Origin: JAWKWA01 sp041397765
Lineage (GTDB): Bacteria; Pseudomonadota; Alphaproteobacteria; Rhizobiales; Hyphomicrobiaceae
NCBI GenBank assembly: GCA_041397765.1
Contig: JAWKWA010000013.1
Location: 1 to 64,000, forward strand
DNA length: 64,000 nt
Reading direction: 5' to 3'
Position numbers and translations under genes: made by a program
Notes under the pieces: model-generated
Told to the model about the DNA's origin: nothing
The model's input: the letters and a program-made list of their open reading frames with translations, nothing else
Databases searched by the model: none
Part shown: piece by piece, positions 25,524 to 34,869 of the stretch
Position numbering within the stretch: the stretch's first letter is position 1
Layout: the number at the start of each line of letters is the position of its first letter

Positions 25524-26786
25524 ATGCGACGGGTCGTCATCACGGGTCTTGGGCTCGTCACGCCGCTCGGCAGCGGCGTCGACTGGGTGTGGAAACGCCT
25601 GATCGAGGGCAGGAACGCGGCACGGCGCGTCACGAGCTTCCAGGTCGACGACCTCTCCTGCCAGATCGCCTGCCAGGTGCCGCGCGGGACCGGCGCGGGT
25701 GAGTTCAACCCCGACGACTGGATGGAGCCCAAGGAGCAGCGCAAAGTAGACGATTTCATCGTCTATGCCGTCGCTGCCGCCGATCAGGCGATGGCCGATG
25801 CCGGCTGGAAGCCGAAGACGGCGGAGGATCAGGAGCGCGCCGGCGTGCTGATCGGCTCGGGTATCGGCGGGCTCGAGGGCATCGAGAAGGCGGCGCTGCT
25901 GCTCGCCGAGAAGGGGCCGCGCCGTATCAGCCCGTTCTTCATTCCAGGCCGCCTCATCAATCTCGCCTCGGGCCACGTGTCGATCCGGCACGGCCTCAAG
26001 GGTCCCAATCACGCGGTCGTCACCGCCTGCTCGACGGGTGCACATGCGATCGGCGACGCCTCGCGGCTGGTGGCGCTCGGCGATGCCGACATCATGGTGG
26101 CGGGCGGCTCCGAATCGCCGGTCTGCCGGCTGTCGCTGGCGGGCTTCGCGGCCTGCCGGGCGCTCTCCACCGGCTTCAACGATCGGCCCGAGAAAGCCTC
26201 GCGGCCCTACGATCGCGACCGCGACGGCTTCGTCATGGGCGAGGGCTGCGGCATCGTGGTGCTGGAGGAACTCGAGCATGCGAGGGCCCGCGGCGCGCGC
26301 ATCTATGCCGAGATCATCGGCTACGGGCTGTCGGGCGATGCCTATCACATCACCGCGCCGGCCGAGGACGGCGACGGCGCCTTCCGCTGCATGCGCGCGG
26401 CGGTCAAGCGCGCCGGCATCGATCCGAGCGACCTCGATTATGTGAACGCGCACGGCACCTCGACGCCGATGGGCGACGAGATCGAGCTGAAGGCGGTGGA
26501 GCGGCTGTTCGGCAATGCCGCCGGCAAGCTGTCGATGTCCTCGACCAAGTCCGCGGTCGGCCATCTGCTGGGCGCGGCCGGGGCCGTCGAGGCCATCTTT
26601 TCGGTGCTCGCCATCCGCGACAATGTCGTGCCGCCGACCCTCAATCTCGACAACCCATCAGTCGAGACCTCGATCGACCTCGTGCCGCACAAGGCGCGCG
26701 AGAAGGAGGTCAATACGGTGCTGTCGAACTCGTTCGGCTTCGGGGGCACCAATGCCTCGCTGATCATGCGGCGGCTGGCGGCCTGA
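25524..26786 (+). CDS. fabF: Beta-ketoacyl-ACP synthase II
   Basis: A 420-residue condensing enzyme that elongates acyl-ACP with malonyl-ACP. The triad is C169 in TACSTGAHA, the His of AHGTSTPMGD and the His of KSAVGHLLGAAG; the C-terminal FGFGGTNASL is intact. It is downstream of acpP in the usual order and 210 bp before mltG. Confidence 0.95.
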   Translation: MRRVVITGLGLVTPLGSGVDWVWKRLIEGRNAARRVTSFQVDDLSCQIACQVPRGTGAGEFNPDDWMEPKEQRKVDDFIVYAVAAADQAMADAGWKPKTAEDQERAGVLIGSGIGGLEGIEKAALLLAEKGPRRISPFFIPGRLINLASGHVSIRHGLKGPNHAVVTACSTGAHAIGDASRLVALGDADIMVAGGSESPVCRLSLAGFAACRALSTGFNDRPEKASRPYDRDRDGFVMGEGCGIVVLEELEHARARGARIYAEIIGYGLSGDAYHITAPAEDGDGAFRCMRAAVKRAGIDPSDLDYVNAHGTSTPMGDEIELKAVERLFGNAAGKLSMSSTKSAVGHLLGAAGAVEAIFSVLAIRDNVVPPTLNLDNPSVETSIDLVPHKAREKEVNTVLSNSFGFGGTNASLIMRRLAA

Positions 26787-26996
26787 CCGGAGCTGGATCG
26801 GGCCGGGTCGGCGGGCGCGGTGATCGAACCCCGGCCTCGACGCCCATGATCGGGGAGCTAGGGGACATCAGGGCCGGCCGACTGCGCCGGCTCGAACGGC
26901 AAGTCGTCCCATGGCCCGCATGGCCGGTTGTCACTTCCCCGCTTTCGCCGTAATTGCCTCTAGTTTGGGTTCGGGTTTCAAGACTGGCGAGGCGGA

Positions 26997-28445
26997 ATGC
27001 GGCAGAAGGGTCGTCCTGGCTCACTCAGCGACGAGACGCTCGGCACCGAGAGATTCGGTGGCGGCGGACGTGGCGTTGGGCCGATGCCGCGCTCACCCAA
27101 TGAAAGCCTCGAGCCGATCCGTGCACCGGACCGGCCCGGCCGCCGGCCGCCCGTCCGGCGGGGGCCGCGTCCGATCGGGCGCGTGGTGCGCTTCCTCAAC
27201 GGCATCTTCACCTTCATCGTGATGGTGATGCTGATCGCGGGCGGCGCCACCTATCTGGCGCGCTACCAGTTCGACCGTCCGGGGCCGCTCGAGCACTCGA
27301 CTGTGGTGGTGATCCCCAAGGGCTATGGCGCCAAGGACATCGCCGAACTGCTACAGCGCGAGGGGATCATCCACGACTCGCGGATCTTCACGGCGAGCTA
27401 TCTCTGGTTCCGCACCAAGGCCTCGCTGTTCGGCGGCAAGCGGCCGCTGCTCCAGCAGGGCGAGTACGAGATCCGCCGCGAGGCGAGCACGCGGCAGGTG
27501 CTCGATACGCTGATCGAGGGCAAGGCGATCCTCTACAAGGTGACGATCGCCGAAGGGCTGACCTCGCAGCAGGTGGTGCGGCTGCTCAACGCCAATCCGG
27601 ACCTCACCGGCGAGATCACCGAGATCCCGCCCGAGGGCTCGCTCTATCCCGACACCTACAAGTTCTCGCGCGGCACCGACCGGCAGGACCTGCTCGGGCG
27701 CATCCAGGCGCGCCAGAGCGAGTTCCTCGCGACGATCTGGGAGAACCGGGCGGGCGACCTGCCGCTGAAGACGCCCGAGGAGGCACTGATCCTCGCCTCG
27801 ATCGTCGAGAAGGAGACGGGCCGGGCCGACGAGCGCGACCGCATCGCCGGGGTGTTCGTCAACCGTTTGCGGCTCGGCATGCGGCTGCAGTCCGATCCGA
27901 CGATCATCTACGGCATCACGCGCGGCGCGGGCCCGCTCGGCCGGCCGATCAAGCGCTCCGAGATCGAGGCGCGCAACGAGTTCAACACCTATCAGATCGA
28001 CGGCCTGCCACCGACGCCGATCTGCAATCCGGGCCGGGCCGCCATCGAGGCGGTGCTCAATCCGGCCGACACCAAGGATCTCTACTTCGTCGCCGACGGG
28101 ACCGGCGGACACGCCTTCGCTGCGACCATCCGGGACCACCAGAACAATGTGAAGAAGTGGCGAGTGGTCGAGCGGGAGATGCGGGCGAAGCGCAAGGCCG
28201 ATGCGGCGGCGAAGGCCGCGGCCGAGGCGGCAGCCGCTTCGGGGGCTGCCACCGGCACGGAGGTGGCGGAGGCCGACGAGGAGGAATCCGCTGGCCCCGG
28301 CGTCATGCTCGAGGAGATGGCCGGCGTGACGGTCGATGGCGGCGACGCAGCGGGCGGTGGCAGCTCGGCGACCGTCGTCGCGGTCAAGGGCGGCACCGCA
28401 AACCAGACGATCATGCTGCCGGAGCGCCGCCCGGCTGTTCCCTGA
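26997..28445 (+). CDS. mltG: Endolytic murein transglycosylase
   Basis: The 482-residue protein is an inner-membrane lytic transglycosylase that cuts nascent glycan strands. A basic N-terminal cytoplasmic segment is followed by one membrane span (about 64-86). The periplasmic part has the LysM-like IPKGYGAKDIAELL and the YceG domain, with the catalytic Glu in ASIVEKETG, LQSDPTIIYG and NTYQIDGLPPTPI. The last 90 residues are a low-complexity Ala/Gly/Glu tail beyond the family core. It closes the fab gene run, as is common in Hyphomicrobiales; the usual yicC and gmk do not follow. Confidence 0.93.
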   Translation: MRQKGRPGSLSDETLGTERFGGGGRGVGPMPRSPNESLEPIRAPDRPGRRPPVRRGPRPIGRVVRFLNGIFTFIVMVMLIAGGATYLARYQFDRPGPLEHSTVVVIPKGYGAKDIAELLQREGIIHDSRIFTASYLWFRTKASLFGGKRPLLQQGEYEIRREASTRQVLDTLIEGKAILYKVTIAEGLTSQQVVRLLNANPDLTGEITEIPPEGSLYPDTYKFSRGTDRQDLLGRIQARQSEFLATIWENRAGDLPLKTPEEALILASIVEKETGRADERDRIAGVFVNRLRLGMRLQSDPTIIYGITRGAGPLGRPIKRSEIEARNEFNTYQIDGLPPTPICNPGRAAIEAVLNPADTKDLYFVADGTGGHAFAATIRDHQNNVKKWRVVEREMRAKRKADAAAKAAAEAAAASGAATGTEVAEADEEESAGPGVMLEEMAGVTVDGGDAAGGGSSATVVAVKGGTANQTIMLPERRPAVP

Positions 28446-28542
28446 TCGCCTCCGCAACCTCCCGTCGCTGTCTTGCCGACATTGCAGGCCCTCAGACACG
28501 TCGCGGCCGAATATGAGGCGGGCGTCGCCTGAACCCCGTCAT

Positions 28543-29997
28543 TCACGGGGATGAGGTCGTGAGTGGCGCCGGTGTGTGGCCGAAGTCGGCGCGGCGGCAG
28601 GCCTCGCGGCCGCCCAAGGCCTCGATGCGGCGGTGCTGGTCGGCGAAGGCCGCCGCGCTCACCTTCTCGGGATCGCAGATGGCGTGCAATCGACGGAGCC
28701 CTTCGGCACGGGCGGCGACGGCCGCCTCGCTGGCATCGCGGCCGAGATCGCGGACCTCGCCCGGATCGGCCGCGAGGTCGAAAAGCTGCGGTGGCAACCC
28801 GACATAGTGCACGTATTTCCAATGGCTCCAGCGCACCATGAAGGTGCCGGTCGAGGAGCCGCCGTCATGATATTCGCTGAAGGCGGTGCGTCCGGGATCG
28901 TCGGGCTCGCGCGCGAGGTCGGTCAGCGGCCGGCCGGGCAGGCCCTCCATGCCCGCCCCGAAGAGACCGGCGGCGGTAGGGGCGACGTCGATCAGGCTGA
29001 CGGGCGTTCCGACCCGCCGGCCGGCCGGAATGCCGGGCCCCTTCAAGATCATCGGCACGCCGAGCGAGGCCTCGTACATCACCTGCTTGGTCCACAGGCC
29101 GTGGTCGCCAAGCAGCTCGCCGTGATCGGAGATGTAGAGGACATGCGTCTGCCCGCCGAGGCCCGAGGCGTCGAGCGCGGCGAGAAGCGAGCCGACACAG
29201 GCATCCATGAAAGAGACGAGGGCGAAATAGGCGGCGATCCCCTCCTTGAGGCTCGTCCCGGTGAAATGCCGCTGATAGTCGTAGAAGCCGGCGAGGCGGC
29301 GGATCTCGGGATGGTCGGAGAGCTCATCCGGGCTCGCCGCATGGGGCAAGGGCATCCTTGCGGCATCGTAGAGGGCGAGGAACTCCGCGGGAGCGCGCAG
29401 TGGATAGTGCGGCGTGACGAAGGAGACGAAGGCGGCCCAGGGACCAGCGTCCGGCCGGCGGGCGGCCAGCCAGTCGGCGGCCTCTGCCGCGATGCGGCGA
29501 TCATAGCGCGAGTATTCGGTCTCGCCCGCGCCGATGTCGGCGGCAAGCTCGGCGGCGCCGGCGAACGGCGGCGGGTCCTCGCGCAGGAGCCCGATGGTCC
29601 AGCCGTGACCGCCGACGACATGCATCGGCAGCACCTCGCGGGTGAAGCCGTTGTCATCCTCGCCCGAGCGGAAATGCAGCTTGCCGAACGACACGACCTC
29701 GGCGCCACGGTCCCGCAGCGCATGCATCCAGCTTCGCGGTGTGCCGTCGTAGGGGGCGGCGCTGTCCCAATGGCCGGTCGCATGGATGTGGCGCCCGGTG
29801 GCGAGCGCGGCGCGGGCCGGCACGCACATCGGCGAGGGTGTCACCGCATTGGTGAAGAGCGTGCCTTCGGCAGCGAGGCGGTCGAGATGGGGCGTCCGGA
29901 CGACGCCATGGCCCATGGCGCCCATGGCGTCGCGGCGGTGCTCGTCGGAGACGATCACGAGGAGATTGGGCGGGGCGCCGCCGGAGCCTTCACGCAT
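28543..29997 (-). CDS. Sulfatase family hydrolase (choline-sulfatase-like)
   Basis: The 484-residue protein has the arylsulfatase fold. C58 in SPMCVPARAAL (C-x-P-x-R) is the residue converted to formylglycine, and metal-binding motifs are IVSDEHRRDAMG and YISDHGELLGDHGLW. No signal peptide is seen, as in cytoplasmic choline sulfatases, and the DNAAPYDGTP-like stretch also resembles that group, but the substrate is not certain; phosphonate monoester hydrolase is an alternative. The ATG at 29997 was preferred to a GTG 39 bp upstream because GAGGAG lies nine bases before it. Confidence 0.85.
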   Translation of the reverse strand: MREGSGGAPPNLLVIVSDEHRRDAMGAMGHGVVRTPHLDRLAAEGTLFTNAVTPSPMCVPARAALATGRHIHATGHWDSAAPYDGTPRSWMHALRDRGAEVVSFGKLHFRSGEDDNGFTREVLPMHVVGGHGWTIGLLREDPPPFAGAAELAADIGAGETEYSRYDRRIAAEAADWLAARRPDAGPWAAFVSFVTPHYPLRAPAEFLALYDAARMPLPHAASPDELSDHPEIRRLAGFYDYQRHFTGTSLKEGIAAYFALVSFMDACVGSLLAALDASGLGGQTHVLYISDHGELLGDHGLWTKQVMYEASLGVPMILKGPGIPAGRRVGTPVSLIDVAPTAAGLFGAGMEGLPGRPLTDLAREPDDPGRTAFSEYHDGGSSTGTFMVRWSHWKYVHYVGLPPQLFDLAADPGEVRDLGRDASEAAVAARAEGLRRLHAICDPEKVSAAAFADQHRRIEALGGREACRRADFGHTPAPLTTSSP

Positions 29998-30066
29998 CGA
30001 GGCCAACTCCTCTTGCACGATCGACCGGCCGGACACCTCAGCTGACCGCCCGCAGCCGGACTTTCC

Positions 30067-30980
30067 TCAGACGGTCACGGCGGGCAGCTCGTCGAGCACC
30101 TCGGCGATCGCCTTCTCGCCGCGCGGCGACATCAGATGGGCACCCGCGACGCCCTGGATCTGCCGGAGCCCCTCGATGATCTCGATGCAGACCCGCCGGC
30201 CCTCGCGCGCCTCGTCGCCGGAGCGCTCGATACGGGCGATGACATGCTCGGGGACATGGACGCCGAACAGGTTCTCGTTCATCCAGCGCGCCGATTTCGC
30301 CGAGGAGATCGGGCCGACGCCGGCGATGAAGAAGGCCCGCTCGGTGATCCCATGGGCGCGCAACACCGCCATATAGCGGGCGAAGGCATCGAGATCGTAG
30401 ACGAACTGGGTCTGGAAGAAGTCGGCGCCGGCGGCGATCTTGGCCTCGAGACCGGACGGCTTGAAATCGGGCTTGGGATCGCTCGGGGAATCGGCGGCGC
30501 CGATCATGAGGCGAGGCGGCGGGGAAATGGCGCGCCCCGAGGGCAGCTTTCCCTCGTCGCGCATGGAGCGGGCGAGCGACATGAGACCGCGGCTGTCGAT
30601 GTCGTAGACGGCTTTGGCCTCCGGCTGGTCGCCCTTCTCGATGCCGTCGCCATGCAGGCAGAGGATGCTCGGAATGCCGAGCGCGGGCGCGCCGATGAGG
30701 TCGCCCTCGAGAGCGAGGCGGTTGCGGTCGCGCACGGTGAACTGGAGGATCGGCTCGATGCCGTTCTGCGCCATGATGGCGGCGGTTGCGAGGGCAGACA
30801 TATGGGCCCGGGCGCCGGCGCCGTCCGTCACGTTGACCGCGTCGACGCGGCCCTATAGGCGCCGACTTTCGCCATGACCGCGTCCGCGCTCGCCGCGTCG
30901 GGCGGCGAGGTCTCGGCAGTCAGCACGAATGCGCCGGCGCGCAGCTTGGCCTCCAGGCGGCCTTCCGATCTCAGTGTCAT
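30067..30980 (-). pseudogene. Methylenetetrahydrofolate reductase homologue, single-base frameshift
   Basis: Two frames together encode one MetF-like protein of about 303 residues. The ATG at 30980 follows GGGAGAG and opens MTLRSEGRLEAKLRAG...FVLTAETSPPDA; the frame breaks at about 30851, then continues one frame over as VDAVNVTDGAGARAHMS to the normal end. Family features are the N-terminal EAKL..G.F..T.E.SPP, the PILQFTVRDRNR segment, and GADFFQTQFVYD. Adding one G to the GGG run (minus strand) would restore the frame, so either a homopolymer sequencing error or a real mutation explains it. As written, translation from 30980 stops after about 49 codons. Confidence 0.8.
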
Positions 30981-31125
30981 GTGCTCTCCCTCGAGCCGGA
31001 CGTGAGAAGCCGGCTCTCCTCCTCAGCTTCGATGCAAGTCTTCTCGCGGCCGCGGGCCCTCCTGGTCGCCGCGGCCGCCGGCCCCGTTCCTGCGGTTGCC
31101 GGTCCCCAAATCGCTCCGGCAACTC

Positions 31126-31677
31126 TCAAGCCTCGCCGTCGTGCCTGTCTGCCCCCTTCTGGCGGATGCGGGTCAGCAACTCGGCCGGCGTGCTCTCCTC
31201 GGTCGTCTCGCCGGGCAGGGCGTGAAGCGCAGCGAAGAACGAGAGCCGGCTCTCGATGCCGTATTGGGTGAGGGGCGGCGCGGCCTCCGGATCGTCGAGC
31301 GAGCCGAGGGCGATCGAGATCTCGCCGGGCTCGTGCAGGTATTGGAAGGTGAGGGGCGTGCCGCAGCGGGCGCAGAAGCCGCGCTCGGCGGCAGGCGACG
31401 AGCGGTAGAGCTGAGGCGGCGCCGACAGCCAAGCGATGTCGGCGGTCGCGACGGCGCCGAGCGGGGCGAAGTAGCTGCCGAACGCCCGCTGGCACATGCG
31501 GCAGTGACAGATCTGCGCGTCGAAGATGGGACCGGTGATGCCATAGCGGACGGCGCCGCACTGGCAGCCGCCGGTCAAAGTCCGCCCGGCGTTGCGGGGA
31601 CCACCTTCCCCGGATACAGGGCCGTTGCCGTCGTGCGGCGCTTCCTCGCCGGCCGAAGCCGTCCCGCTCGGCGCCAT
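31126..31677 (-). CDS. GFA/CENP-V family zinc protein
   Basis: The 183-residue protein carries a glutathione-dependent formaldehyde-activating (GFA) type domain with the zinc ligands GGCQCGAVRY, CHCRMCQ and CARCGTPL, and the LYRSSPAAERGFC segment. Members may bind or activate formaldehyde-glutathione adducts, but most are uncharacterised. Residues 1-35 are a variable lead. The start is 5 bp after the end of the MoaD-like gene, so it is probably the last gene of the molybdenum hydroxylase unit. Confidence 0.85.
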   Translation of the reverse strand: MAPSGTASAGEEAPHDGNGPVSGEGGPRNAGRTLTGGCQCGAVRYGITGPIFDAQICHCRMCQRAFGSYFAPLGAVATADIAWLSAPPQLYRSSPAAERGFCARCGTPLTFQYLHEPGEISIALGSLDDPEAAPPLTQYGIESRLSFFAALHALPGETTEESTPAELLTRIRQKGADRHDGEA

Positions 31678-31681
31678 CGCC

Positions 31682-31927
31682 TCACCCGCCCTGCAGCGGC
31701 GGCAGGATGAAGACCTCGGCGCCGGGTGGGATCGGCCGCTGCCAGTCGCCGCGGAATACATGGCCGTTGACGGCGACCGAGACACCCTTGTCGAGCACGG
31801 GCTTCAGATTGGGATAGTCGCGGCCGAGGCGCTCCAGCATCTCGCGGATGTTGGAGGCCTCGACCTTGAACTCTGTCGCTCCGCCGGCCGCCGACATCAG
31901 CGGCCCACCGAGCTTGACCAGCACCAT
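31682..31927 (-). CDS. MoaD/ThiS-family sulfur carrier protein
   Basis: An 81-residue ubiquitin-like protein ending in LPPLQGG, the diglycine that is adenylated and thiocarboxylated for sulfur transfer. Core features are VNGHVFRGD and PGAEVFILPPL. It may serve molybdopterin synthesis or a specialised sulfur transfer for the Mo hydroxylase encoded upstream (gap 198 bp). The ATG at 31927 was chosen; the open frame upstream overlaps repeats. It is followed by the GFA gene at 4 bp. Confidence 0.85.
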   Translation of the reverse strand: MVLVKLGGPLMSAAGGATEFKVEASNIREMLERLGRDYPNLKPVLDKGVSVAVNGHVFRGDWQRPIPPGAEVFILPPLQGG

Positions 31928-32014
31928 GGCGCTAGAGCATGTCCGAGTGAGCTGGCATCGGATCGATGGTGTCGAACATGTTCCAACTCCTTGTTCTTCG
32001 AGTCTCGATTCACG

Positions 32015-32127
32015 GTTTCGGTGCTCGCGCGGGTGTCGCACCTCAACCGATCAGGCTCTCTTTCCTTTAGAGTCTGATCCAGTTTCGGTGCTCGCGCGGG
32101 TGCTCGCACCTCAACCGATCAGGCTCT
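32015..32127. repeat. Duplicated 45-bp sequence with hairpin
   Basis: Two near-identical copies, 32015-32059 and 32082-32127, differ by one inserted C and both read GTTTCGGTGCTCGCGCGGGT...AACCGATCAGGCTCT. Between them GATCAGGCTCT (32049-32059) pairs with AGAGTCTGATC (32069-32079), an 11-bp stem with one G-T pair and a 9-nt pyrimidine loop. The hairpin lies between the large Mo subunit gene and the moaD-like gene and could attenuate or end transcription there. Confidence 0.8.
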
Positions 32128-34390
32128 AGGCCTTCGCCTCGATCGCCTTCAGCACCTTGGGCGGCGACATGGGCAGTTGCGTCATGCGCACGCCGGCGGC
32201 GGCCGACACGGAATTGGCGATGGCCGCGAGCGGGGGCACGATCGAGGTCTCGCCGACGCCGCGCACGCCGTAGGGGTGGCCCGGATTGGGCACCTCGACG
32301 ATGACGGTGTCGATCATCGGCAGGTCGGAGGCGACCGGCAGGCGGTAATCGAGGAAGCCGGCGTTCTGCAGACGACCGTCGGCGCCGTAGATGTATTCCT
32401 CGTTCAGCGCCCAGCCGATGCCCTGCGTGGCACCGCCCTGGAACTGCCCCTCGACATAGGCCGGATTGATCGCCTTGCCGGCGTCCTGGCAGACCGTATA
32501 GCGCAGGACGGTGACCCGGCCGGTCTCGGGATCGACCTCGGTGTCGACGAGATGCGTGGCAAAGCTCACGCCCGCGCCGTCCGCGTTGATCTCGTAGTGG
32601 CCGGCGATGGGACCGCCGGTATTGGCGGCGCCCGCCGCGAGCTGCTGCAGCGACAGCGGCTCGAACTTGCCGGCATTGGCGCCGGCGGGGCGGGCGAAGC
32701 CCTTGTCCCATTCGACCGCGTCCTCGGGGATGCCCCAGGTCCGCGCCGCCCGCTGGCAGAGCTTCTTGATGGCGTCGCGGGCCGCCTCGATGGTGGCAAG
32801 ACCGCTCGAGAAGGTGGCGCGGCTGCCGTCGGTCACGTCATTGTAGCCGAGCGATGCGGTGTCGGCGATGATGCAGCGGACCTTGTCGTAGGGCAGTCCG
32901 AGTTCCTCGGCGGCCATGGCGCACATCGAGGCCCTGGAGCCACCGATGTCGGGCGTGCCGACCGCGAGCGCCACCGTGCCGTCGCCATTGAGGTTCAGCG
33001 ACACGCAGGTGTTGCCGCCGAAGTTGAACCAGAAGCCGCAGGCAAGACCGCGGCCCTGGTTCTTGCCGAGGGGCGCGGAGTAGTGCGGATGCTCCTTGGC
33101 GGCGATCAGCGTCTCGCGCAGGCCGATCTTGCCGAAGGTCGGGCCGTAGGAGGAGCGGGTGCCCTCGCCGGCCGCGTTCTTCAGGCGCATGTCGATCGGG
33201 TCCATGCCGATCTTGTCGCAGACCTCCTGCACCACGCTCTCGACCGCGAAGGCGGCTGCCGGTGCGCTCGGTGCGCGATAGGCGGCGAGCTTTGGACGGT
33301 TGCAGAGCACGTCGTAGCCGACGACGCGGACGTTCTCCAGGTCGTAGCAGGCGAAGGACGACATGGCACCGTACTCGACGCCGGCACCGGGGAAGGCACC
33401 GCCCTGATAGCGCAGCTCGGCATCGGCGGCGGTGATGCGGCCGTCCTTCTTGGCGCCGATCTTGACGCGCATGGAGCTCGAGGCGGTCGGGCCGGTGGCG
33501 CGGAAAACCTCCTCGCGGCTCATGACGATCTTGACCGGGCGGTTGGCCTTGCGCGAGAGCGCGAGGGTGACCGGCTCGATGAAGACGGTGGTCTTGCCGC
33601 CGAAGCCGCCGCCGATCTCGGAGGCCGTGACGCGGAGCCGCGACACGTCGAGACCGAGCAGCGCGGCGCAGGTGTTGCGGACCATGTAATGGCCCTGGGT
33701 GCAGACCCACAATTCGCCCTGGCCGTCGGGGCCGACGCTGCCGACGCAGGCATGCGGCTCGATATAGCCCTGATGCGTCGCTTCGGTGCGGAAGAAGCGC
33801 TCGACGACGATGTCGGCCTCCTTGAAGCCCTTCTCGATGTCGCCGTGGCCGAACTCGGAGCGCTTGGAGACGTTCGAGGCCTTGGTGGGGGCCGGCTCGA
33901 CGCCCTGCGTGATGAGGCCGTCCTTGATGATCGGGGCGCCCGGCTTCATCGCCTCCTCGACGTCGGTGACGTGGGGGAGGAGCTCGTAATCGACGGCGAT
34001 GAGCTTGAGGGCCTGACGCGCCACGCTCTTCGACACCGCGGCGACGGCGGCGACGGCGTGGCCGTCATAGAGCGCCTTGTCGCGTGCCATGACGTTGGTC
34101 AGGACGTCGAAAAGGCCGGCATCGCCGCCGGTGTGGTCGGGAAAGTCGGCGCTGGTGACGACCGCCTTCACGCCCGGCAGCGCCTCGGCCTTCGAGGTGT
34201 CGATGCGCTTGATGCGGGCATGAGCGTGCGGGCTTCTGAGGATCAGGCCGTGCAGCATGCCGGGCATCGACATGTCGGCGCCGAAACGGGCGCGGCCGGT
34301 CACCTTGTCGATGCCGTCCGGTCTGATCTGACGCAGGCCGACGACGTCGAACTTGCGCGACTTGGGGTCGATCTCGGTATCGAGAGGCAT
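32126..34390 (-). CDS. Xanthine dehydrogenase-family Mo-binding subunit
   Basis: The 754-residue catalytic subunit binds molybdopterin cytosine dinucleotide. Signatures are RARFGADM, LRSPHAHARI, EPHACVG, EIGGGFGGKT, AYRAPSAPAAAFAVES and the C-terminal GVRGVGETSIVPP with the catalytic Glu. The AYRAP motif, rather than the AYRCSFR of aerobic CO dehydrogenase, argues against a CODH and for a hydroxylase of an organic substrate. The ATG overlaps the stop of the [2Fe-2S] subunit gene (TGATG). The last bases overlap the 45-bp repeat. Substrate unknown. Confidence 0.9.
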   Translation of the reverse strand: MPLDTEIDPKSRKFDVVGLRQIRPDGIDKVTGRARFGADMSMPGMLHGLILRSPHAHARIKRIDTSKAEALPGVKAVVTSADFPDHTGGDAGLFDVLTNVMARDKALYDGHAVAAVAAVSKSVARQALKLIAVDYELLPHVTDVEEAMKPGAPIIKDGLITQGVEPAPTKASNVSKRSEFGHGDIEKGFKEADIVVERFFRTEATHQGYIEPHACVGSVGPDGQGELWVCTQGHYMVRNTCAALLGLDVSRLRVTASEIGGGFGGKTTVFIEPVTLALSRKANRPVKIVMSREEVFRATGPTASSSMRVKIGAKKDGRITAADAELRYQGGAFPGAGVEYGAMSSFACYDLENVRVVGYDVLCNRPKLAAYRAPSAPAAAFAVESVVQEVCDKIGMDPIDMRLKNAAGEGTRSSYGPTFGKIGLRETLIAAKEHPHYSAPLGKNQGRGLACGFWFNFGGNTCVSLNLNGDGTVALAVGTPDIGGSRASMCAMAAEELGLPYDKVRCIIADTASLGYNDVTDGSRATFSSGLATIEAARDAIKKLCQRAARTWGIPEDAVEWDKGFARPAGANAGKFEPLSLQQLAAGAANTGGPIAGHYEINADGAGVSFATHLVDTEVDPETGRVTVLRYTVCQDAGKAINPAYVEGQFQGGATQGIGWALNEEYIYGADGRLQNAGFLDYRLPVASDLPMIDTVIVEVPNPGHPYGVRGVGETSIVPPLAAIANSVSAAAGVRMTQLPMSPPKVLKAIEAKA

Positions 34391-34869
34391 CAGGCAGTCC
34401 TCCTCATCTCGGAGGCGGCGTCCATAACCGCGCGGATGATCTTGTCGTAGCCGGTGCAGCGGCAGAGATTGCCGGCCAGCCAATAGCGGACCTCGGTCTC
34501 GGTCGGGCTCTTGTTCTTCTCGAGCAGCGACTTGGCGGCGACGAGAATGCCCGGCGTGCACACGCCGCACTGCAGTGCCGCATGCTCGAGGAACTTCTTC
34601 TGCAGGACGTGCAACTCGCTGCCGTTGGCGATGCCCTCGACCGTGCCGATCTCGTGGCCCTCGGCCTCGGCGCCGAGCACGAGGCAGGAGCAGGTCAGCC
34701 GGCCATCGACCGTGACCGAGCAGGCGCCGCAGTCGCCGGTGCCGCAGCCTTCCTTGGTGCCGGTGAGGCCGAGCCGGTCGCGCAGCACGTCGAGCAGCGT
34801 CTCGTCGGCCTCGCAGACATACTCGACCGCGTCGCCGTTGATGGTGGTTCTCACATGGATCTGAGACAT
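34390..34869 (-). CDS. [2Fe-2S] small subunit of molybdenum hydroxylase
   Basis: A 159-residue protein with two [2Fe-2S] centres: the plant-type cluster in CGTGDCGACSVTVDG plus a further Cys in RLTCSC, and the second cluster in CGVCTPG and LCRCTGY. It passes electrons from the Mo centre to the FAD subunit. Both ends overlap its neighbours by TGATG, so three subunits are translated as a coupled unit in the order FAD, FeS, Mo. Confidence 0.93.
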   Translation of the reverse strand: MSQIHVRTTINGDAVEYVCEADETLLDVLRDRLGLTGTKEGCGTGDCGACSVTVDGRLTCSCLVLGAEAEGHEIGTVEGIANGSELHVLQKKFLEHAALQCGVCTPGILVAAKSLLEKNKSPTETEVRYWLAGNLCRCTGYDKIIRAVMDAASEMRRTA

